Shown here one piece after another: positions 59,641 through 64,000 of a DNA stretch of 64,000 nucleotides. The notes below the pieces were generated by a model. The model searched no databases, had not been told where the DNA came from, and saw only the letters and a list, made by a program, of their open reading frames with translations. This stretch comes from Lactiplantibacillus plantarum EGD-AQ4 (GTDB taxonomy: Bacteria; Bacillota; Bacilli; Lactobacillales; Lactobacillaceae): the NCBI RefSeq assembly GCF_000463075.2, contig NZ_AVAQ01000049.1:84351-148350 (forward strand). The letters are read 5' to 3'. Numbering within the stretch: position 1 is the first letter of the stretch; each line of letters begins with the position of its first letter. The position numbers and the translations under genes were made by a program.

Positions 59641-60372
59641 CTAACTTAACACTTGTCGGACCAACGCAATTTGTTCCGGTAAATTTTGGCTTTGAATATT
59701 GTATTCAATGAAGACAGGAGTCGTATTCGGTAGCGCTTTCAACAATTGCCGCCAATCAGTATCACCGTCACCTAACATCACCGTATTTTGATTCTTGATG
59801 TCTTTAAGATGAAAAACTGTAATAGCAGATTTTAGCGTTGTAAATGCTGGCTCCGGCTGTTGATCGATCCAATACCAGTTACCAGAGTCAAAAGTGTATC
59901 CCAACGGTAACTGCTGCTGCTTGATCCAGTCGAGGGCCGTTTCAACAACTGCTAACTGACCATTGTCATTTGGCTGATTCTCAATCGTGACCTGCGTCTG
60001 GCTACTCGTCAGGAGTTGCCGCAATTGTGCTAATGCTGCTGATGACATCAGGGACACTTTGCCCAAGCTGTACTTCAATGATTTAATCTGGTATTTCGCT
60101 GCCATGTCCAAATTGGCTTGCAAACTGGCATTATATCCGTTCGGCCCAAACAATTCTTCTGGAACTGAATAGTACAGGTCCCAATGATTATCTCGACACA
60201 GTTGGCTAATTGCTGCTAACTCGGTATCCTTAGTCGATGACTTAAAGAATTCACCCCGAACTTCCACAGCGCCAATCTCATTTCGCCCAACTAATGTTTT
60301 AATGCAATCAAGTTGACTTGCCCCCGCCTTAACTTCATCTTCATAAACAGCGGTGTTGATTCCAACCTGCAT
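59641..60372 (-). CDS. Sugar phosphate isomerase/epimerase-like TIM-barrel protein
   Basis: 243-residue xylose isomerase-like TIM barrel. Typical metal-ligand positions are visible: VEVRGEFF, VTIENQPND, YTFDSGNWYW, VFHLKD and PVFIEYNI. AGGTGG precedes the ATG. It is the first gene of the operon with the antiporter, symporter and esterases. A role in isomerising or epimerising the imported sugar is plausible; no substrate can be named. Confidence 0.82.
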   Translation of the reverse strand: MQVGINTAVYEDEVKAGASQLDCIKTLVGRNEIGAVEVRGEFFKSSTKDTELAAISQLCRDNHWDLYYSVPEELFGPNGYNASLQANLDMAAKYQIKSLKYSLGKVSLMSSAALAQLRQLLTSSQTQVTIENQPNDNGQLAVVETALDWIKQQQLPLGYTFDSGNWYWIDQQPEPAFTTLKSAITVFHLKDIKNQNTVMLGDGDTDWRQLLKALPNTTPVFIEYNIQSQNLPEQIALVRQVLS

Positions 60373-60408
60373 GATATAAAGCCACCTTTCAAATTTACCT
60401 AAATAAAA

Positions 60409-60497
60409 AACCGCTACTCAAAATCTTGCAAACTAGGTGTTCACGCAAGACACTTGCCCTGTCTTTGAATACTAGTTGCACAATTTTAGTAGCGGTT
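60409..60497 (-). terminator. Long hairpin with terminator features
   Basis: Arms AACCGCTACT (60409-60418) / AGTAGCGGTT (60488-60497), and inside them TGCAA/TTGCA, CTAG/CTAG, TTCA/TGAA and AGACA/TGTCT pair in order, forming an almost continuous 89-base hairpin. On the minus strand it ends in TTTTTTA. It may terminate nanK transcripts or attenuate the epimerase operon. Confidence 0.75.
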
Positions 60498-60505
60498 GAA
60501 TTGTT

Positions 60506-60562
60506 AAAATGATTATTACGCTATTAACTTAACATACAAAGCGATAGTTGTAAACGCTTTCT
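60506..60562 (-). promoter_or_regulatory. Upstream region of the epimerase operon with cre and nan-type operator
   Basis: TGTAAACGCTTTCT (60549-60562) is a close cre match. AAAATGATTATTAC (60506-60519) recurs upstream of nanA. Both precede the epimerase/antiporter/symporter operon on the minus strand. Confidence 0.6.
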
Positions 60563-60578
60563 TTTTGAACAAAAATAA

Positions 60579-61442
60579 TTATTGCTTATGCAAACCAGCC
60601 ACAGCCCCGTACAATTGGGCTTTATCGGCCAATTCCGCAACCCGAATTTTGGTCTGAATTAATTTTGGTGGCAACAACGGGCTTAGTGCATTAGTTAACA
60701 AATCAACGAGATATTGTCCTTGCAACGAAACTGCACCACCAAGCAATAGCACTTCTGGATCGAACAATAGAAGAACTGGCGCAATCCCAGTTGCAACTTC
60801 TGCTGCCCACGTCTTGATCATCTGATCATAAGGTGCATGACCAAGCTTGGCTTCACTAAAAGCATCTTTAACGCTGATTCCATAAGATTCTAACTGATGC
60901 TCGAGTGTCAGCGTTGACGCCCGTTGCTCATAATTCGTCTGTGTTTTTGAATCGTATAACATGTAACCAATCGAATTAGCTGTCGCATGCACCCCGGTCA
61001 TTAATTGGCCATTTTCAACATATGCACCACCGATACCGGTCCCAAGCGCAACACAGTATGCGGACGTAGCTCCCTTTGCAGCTCCAGTCAGCTGTTCACC
61101 TAACAATGCAGCATCCACATCGTTAACAACAACAACCGGTAGTCCAGATTGTGCCATTAGCGCAGCCTTAATTGGTGTGCCTTGATATCCTGGAATTGTT
61201 GGCCCAGCGTATTGAATCTCTCCAGCTGCGCCGACAATGCCAGCCGTACTGACGCCAATACCAGTCAGTGGATACTGCGCTTGATAACTAGCAGTTATCT
61301 TCAATAGTTGTTTAAGAATAAAACCATCCTTGTTCTGCTCAGTTAGGCATTTGCCCTGATGACTGAGCTGTAATTGCTGATCAATTAACCCATACTTGAT
61401 TGAAGTTCCCCCGATATCAAATGTTAAAAATAATTCAGTCAT
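60579..61442 (-). CDS. nanK: ROK-family N-acetylmannosamine kinase
   Basis: 287-residue ROK kinase. The ATP loop DIGGTSIKYG, STAGIVG, NDVDAALLGE with the catalytic Asp and GTGIGGA are present. The zinc-binding CxCGxxGC motif of many ROK proteins is absent and the usual His before it is replaced (SIGYML). ATG 61440-61442 follows GAGGA. It is divergent from nanA-nanE, which makes ManNAc kinase most likely; a glucokinase or fructokinase role is the alternative. Confidence 0.83.
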   Translation of the reverse strand: MTELFLTFDIGGTSIKYGLIDQQLQLSHQGKCLTEQNKDGFILKQLLKITASYQAQYPLTGIGVSTAGIVGAAGEIQYAGPTIPGYQGTPIKAALMAQSGLPVVVVNDVDAALLGEQLTGAAKGATSAYCVALGTGIGGAYVENGQLMTGVHATANSIGYMLYDSKTQTNYEQRASTLTLEHQLESYGISVKDAFSEAKLGHAPYDQMIKTWAAEVATGIAPVLLLFDPEVLLLGGAVSLQGQYLVDLLTNALSPLLPPKLIQTKIRVAELADKAQLYGAVAGLHKQ

Positions 61443-61550
61443 AATCATCATCCTCACCATTTTTAATTGCAATGAATGGCCTTACGATACCACAATAATT
61501 ATTTTTGTATCAACCAGAAAAGAAATTTAATATCGATGGTTTCGTTGCAC

Positions 61551-61664
61551 CGTAAGCGTTTTCTGACTAAAATGATAATAATTACCAAAATATGATATTG
61601 CAATAATTTTTATTACTCGGTATAGTACTCCCTGTAAGCGGTTGAATTTCCAAATGATTATTAC
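61551..61664. promoter_or_regulatory. Divergent nan promoter region
   Basis: For nanA: TTGCAA (61598-61603), 17-base spacer, TATAGT (61621-61626). CGTAAGCGTTTTCT (61551-61564) is cre-like. AAAATGATAATAATTACC (61569-61586) lies upstream of the promoter and AAATGATTATTAC (61652-61664) downstream of it, flanking it like operators; the latter follows AGCGGTTGAATT, as does the copy at 60506. Confidence 0.7.
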
Positions 61665-61704
61665 AAATCACATCAAAAATCTAAGTTTAGGGAGTTTTAT
61701 AATT

Positions 61705-62583
61705 ATGACTAAAAAATTATTATATGCAGCACAAATGACGGCTTTTGATAAAGACGGTAACATTAATTTAGATGGCATTCGCGCTTTAGTTCGTTATAAC
61801 ATTGATGTTAACAAAGTCGATGGGTTATACGTCTGCGGTAGTACTGGCGAAGCCTTCATGTTGAACACTGACGAAAAGAAACAAGTGATGAAGACTGTCT
61901 ATGACGAAGCTAATGGCGCAATTGACTTGGTGGCCCAAGTTGGTTCACTAAACTTAAAGGAAGCTAAAGAACTTGCCAAATACGCAACTGACCTTGGCTA
62001 TCCAAAATTATCAGCTGTAACGCCATTCTATTACAACTTTACATTTGAACAGATTAAAAATTACTACAACGAAATCCTCAAAGACGTGGATAACAAGTTA
62101 CTGATTTACTCCATTCCAGCTTTAACGGGGGTTGCCTTAACTACTGATCAATTTGCAGAACTCTTTGAAAATCCAAAGATTATCGGGATTAAGTATACGA
62201 ACGCTGATTTCTACTTACTTGAACGTGTTCGTAATGCCTTCCCTGATAAGCTGATCTTATCTGGCTTTGACGAAATGTTGTTACCAGCATTAGCATTGAA
62301 TGTTGATGGCTGCATTGGTTCAACTTATAACTTGAACGCACCACGAGTTCGGGCTGAAATGGATGCCTTCGAAGCGGGCGATATCGAAAAAGCACGTGAA
62401 TTACAACATATCAGTAACGATATGATTACTGATTTAATTGCCAACGACATTTACCCAACTCTGAAATTAGTGATGAAGCACCTGGGCGTTGATGCAGGCG
62501 TCGTCAAGAAGCCAATGAGCCAACCAACCCCAGAAATGGAAGCGGGCGCCAAAGCAATTTACGAAAAATACTTCAAAAACTAA
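61705..62583 (+). CDS. nanA: N-acetylneuraminate lyase
   Basis: 292-residue aldolase that splits sialic acid to ManNAc and pyruvate. GSTGEAFML binds the pyruvate carboxylate, Tyr135 lies in LIYSIPAL and Schiff-base Lys163 in IIGIKYTNADFY, close to the positions in the E. coli enzyme. ATG 61705 follows AGGGAG; the longer frame to 61642 begins at the transcription start region and is rejected. nanE follows after 31 bases. Confidence 0.95.
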   Translation: MTKKLLYAAQMTAFDKDGNINLDGIRALVRYNIDVNKVDGLYVCGSTGEAFMLNTDEKKQVMKTVYDEANGAIDLVAQVGSLNLKEAKELAKYATDLGYPKLSAVTPFYYNFTFEQIKNYYNEILKDVDNKLLIYSIPALTGVALTTDQFAELFENPKIIGIKYTNADFYLLERVRNAFPDKLILSGFDEMLLPALALNVDGCIGSTYNLNAPRVRAEMDAFEAGDIEKARELQHISNDMITDLIANDIYPTLKLVMKHLGVDAGVVKKPMSQPTPEMEAGAKAIYEKYFKN

Positions 62584-62614
62584 TCCTAAATTATAGCAGA
62601 AAGCGGTCTTTTTT

Positions 62615-63301
62615 ATGAAAAACACATTCCTAGATCAAGTAAAGGGCTCACTAATCATTTCGTGCCAAGCCTTGCCAGATGAACCACTGCATAGCTCGTT
62701 CATTATGTCGCGTATGGCACTTGCTGCTAAGGAAGCTGGGGCCGCCGGTATTCGTGCCAATTCCATCGTTGATATCCAAGCGATTCAAGACGAAGTTGAT
62801 TTACCGGTTATCGGCCTCAACAAAGTAGACTATCCTGATTCACCGGTCTACATTACCCCGACCATTAAAGAGATGCGGGCTGTCGCTGCAACCGGCTGCG
62901 CTGCAGTCGCGTGTGATGTGACTGGACAACTACGACCGAATGGTGAAAAGCTCGCTGACATCGTTGCGACCATGCGTGCTGAATTTCCAGACACCCTGTT
63001 GATGGCCGATACGGATACGCTCGAAAACGTTCGCTTAGCAGACGAACTTGGCTTCGACATCATTGGTACCACCATGCATGGCTACACACCGGCAACTAAA
63101 GGCGCCAACATTGCCGATGATGACTTTGCTTATCTGAAAGCGGTCCTCAAGACAACGTCACACCCCGTTATTGCTGAGGGTAAAGTCGATACACCGGCCA
63201 AGATGAAACGTTGCTTAGACCTCGGCTGTCACGCTGTGGTCGTCGGTGGCGCCATCACTCGGCCACTACAAATCGCCAAGAACTTCATCGATGCACTTTA
63301 G
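62615..63301 (+). CDS. nanE: N-acetylmannosamine-6-phosphate 2-epimerase
   Basis: 228-residue TIM-barrel epimerase that converts ManNAc-6-phosphate to GlcNAc-6-phosphate. GSLIISCQALPDEPLH, GIRANSIVDI, GLNKVDYPDSPVYITPT, CDVTGQLRPNG and AEGKVDTPAKMKRCLDLG match the NanE family. The ribosome site is weak (AGAAAGCGG). With NanA and NanK it completes sialic acid breakdown; nagA and nagB are not in the window. Confidence 0.95.
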   Translation: MKNTFLDQVKGSLIISCQALPDEPLHSSFIMSRMALAAKEAGAAGIRANSIVDIQAIQDEVDLPVIGLNKVDYPDSPVYITPTIKEMRAVAATGCAAVACDVTGQLRPNGEKLADIVATMRAEFPDTLLMADTDTLENVRLADELGFDIIGTTMHGYTPATKGANIADDDFAYLKAVLKTTSHPVIAEGKVDTPAKMKRCLDLGCHAVVVGGAITRPLQIAKNFIDAL

Positions 63302-63312
63302 AATTGGCTTTG

Positions 63313-63362
63313 TTAAAAGAACTGGCTCCAAACGAATTTCCGTTTGAAGCCAGTTCTTTTTG
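63313..63362 (+). terminator. Terminator of nanA-nanE
   Basis: Near-perfect 20-bp stem AAAAGAACTGGCTCCAAACG (63315-63334) / CGTTTGAAGCCAGTTCTTTT (63341-63360), followed by T. It can also serve the convergent oxidoreductase gene. Confidence 0.92.
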
Positions 63363-63436
63363 ACGATTTAACTTTGATTTTAGGACTAATTTACAATTTT
63401 AGTTGTCGACTGATCTAACAGCTAGTGCCCAGCTGA

Positions 63437-64000
63437 TTACTGTTCTTTAATCGATCCCACTAACGTCTCATTATCAGCCGGTGGATTAGCCAGCAAGTTC
63501 CGGACATCATCCAGATCGACCTTAACGTTCCAGATCAAGACGCCGACGAGTTGCTCGTCATCTAAGAAGTAGACGATTGTCCCGTTCTCGCGGTCATCAA
63601 AAACGGTTTGCAATTCCGGATTGATCGTCCCAACAGCTTGCCATGAAATATCAAAAATCATGGAATAGAAGTACGGGGTATGCTGATACAGCTCATGCGC
63701 CCCCGCCATGTTCCGGCCGACGAGTTCACCAGAGTTACGCGCATGGTCGACGTGTTCAATTCGTTGCCGGCCTAGAATTTGATCCGGATAAGAGGCAATG
63801 TCACCAGCTGACCAGATGGCATCATCACTGGTCTGTAAATAACCATCAACTTTGACGCCGCCATCGGCTAATGCCAAGCCACTATCTTCAGCTAACGAAA
63901 TCCGTGGCGTCACACCCAAACCAATAATAATGGTGTCAGCAGTAATTTCTGAGCCATCCTTGGTGGTGATCGTCAGGTGGTCGCCGTCACGTTGATATGA
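63437..64000 (-). CDS. FAD/NAD(P)-dependent oxidoreductase (5-prime end beyond window)
   Basis: The C-terminal 187 residues of a pyridine nucleotide-disulphide oxidoreductase of the ferredoxin reductase/apoptosis-inducing-factor-like type. IIIGLGVTPR closes the NAD-binding region and WSAGDIASYP is the second FAD motif. The frame is open to the window edge, so the FAD- and most of the NAD-binding domains lie beyond it. No redox cysteine pair is in the visible part. Partner unknown. Confidence 0.83.
   Translation of the reverse strand, partial: SYQRDGDHLTITTKDGSEITADTIIIGLGVTPRISLAEDSGLALADGGVKVDGYLQTSDDAIWSAGDIASYPDQILGRQRIEHVDHARNSGELVGRNMAGAHELYQHTPYFYSMIFDISWQAVGTINPELQTVFDDRENGTIVYFLDDEQLVGVLIWNVKVDLDDVRNLLANPPADNETLVGSIKEQ

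Overview
The window looks like part of a Lactobacillaceae chromosome. It most resembles Lactiplantibacillus plantarum, judged from memory of gene content and not from a search. The evidence is low-to-moderate GC, AGGAGG ribosome sites, many PTS systems, a phosphoketolase, catabolite-responsive elements and LicT-type RNA switches. No rRNA, tRNA, CRISPR array or insertion sequence was found. Almost everything is dispensable sugar or acid catabolism under local regulators, so this looks like an accessory carbohydrate-utilisation region.

Layout. (1) 1-9922: a quinate/shikimate region with a type I dehydroquinate dehydratase (cut by the window start), three 294-residue AroE-family dehydrogenases, an SDR, a TIM-barrel isomerase/dehydratase-like protein, two MFS transporters and two LysR regulators. 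(2) 10166-16739: a GntR-controlled locus with an orphan PTS IIC, MurQ, a BadF-type kinase and MupG. Together these fit uptake and cleavage of MurNAc-GlcNAc from cell-wall turnover. (3) 16995-27671: beta-glucoside genes. These comprise two 6-phospho-beta-glucosidases, an intact IIBCA transporter with a LicT antiterminator and two RNA switches, a LacI regulator with an apiosidase-like hydrolase, and a IIBCA gene reduced to a pseudogene by a large internal deletion. (4) 27878-35152: alpha-glucoside genes (GH65 phosphorylase, LacI, SLC45-type MFS transporter, GH31).

(5) 35220-44711: a Cof-type HAD phosphatase followed by one compact operon (PRD regulator, fructose-family IIA, IIC, IIB, GatZ-like protein, HAD phosphatase, transaldolase, transketolase). 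(6) 44941-53558: HAD phosphatase, two zinc dehydrogenases and a galactitol-family PTS. A DeoR regulator is divergent from this operon, and a phosphoketolase lies downstream of the regulator. This arrangement suits pentitol or hexitol use that ends in xylulose-5-phosphate cleavage. (7) 53818-63301: a sialic-acid region with an RpiR regulator, YueI, two intracellular esterases, a sodium:solute symporter translationally coupled to a Na+/H+ antiporter, a TIM-barrel epimerase, NanK, NanA and NanE. (8) 63437-64000: the 3-prime part of an FAD/NAD oxidoreductase.

How it works together: each block pairs import, an internal hydrolase or dehydrogenase, and a regulator. CcpA-type cre motifs recur in front of blocks 3 to 7, so glucose repression probably overlays the local regulators. 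Function calls rest on visible motifs and family knowledge; substrates are inferred unless stated.
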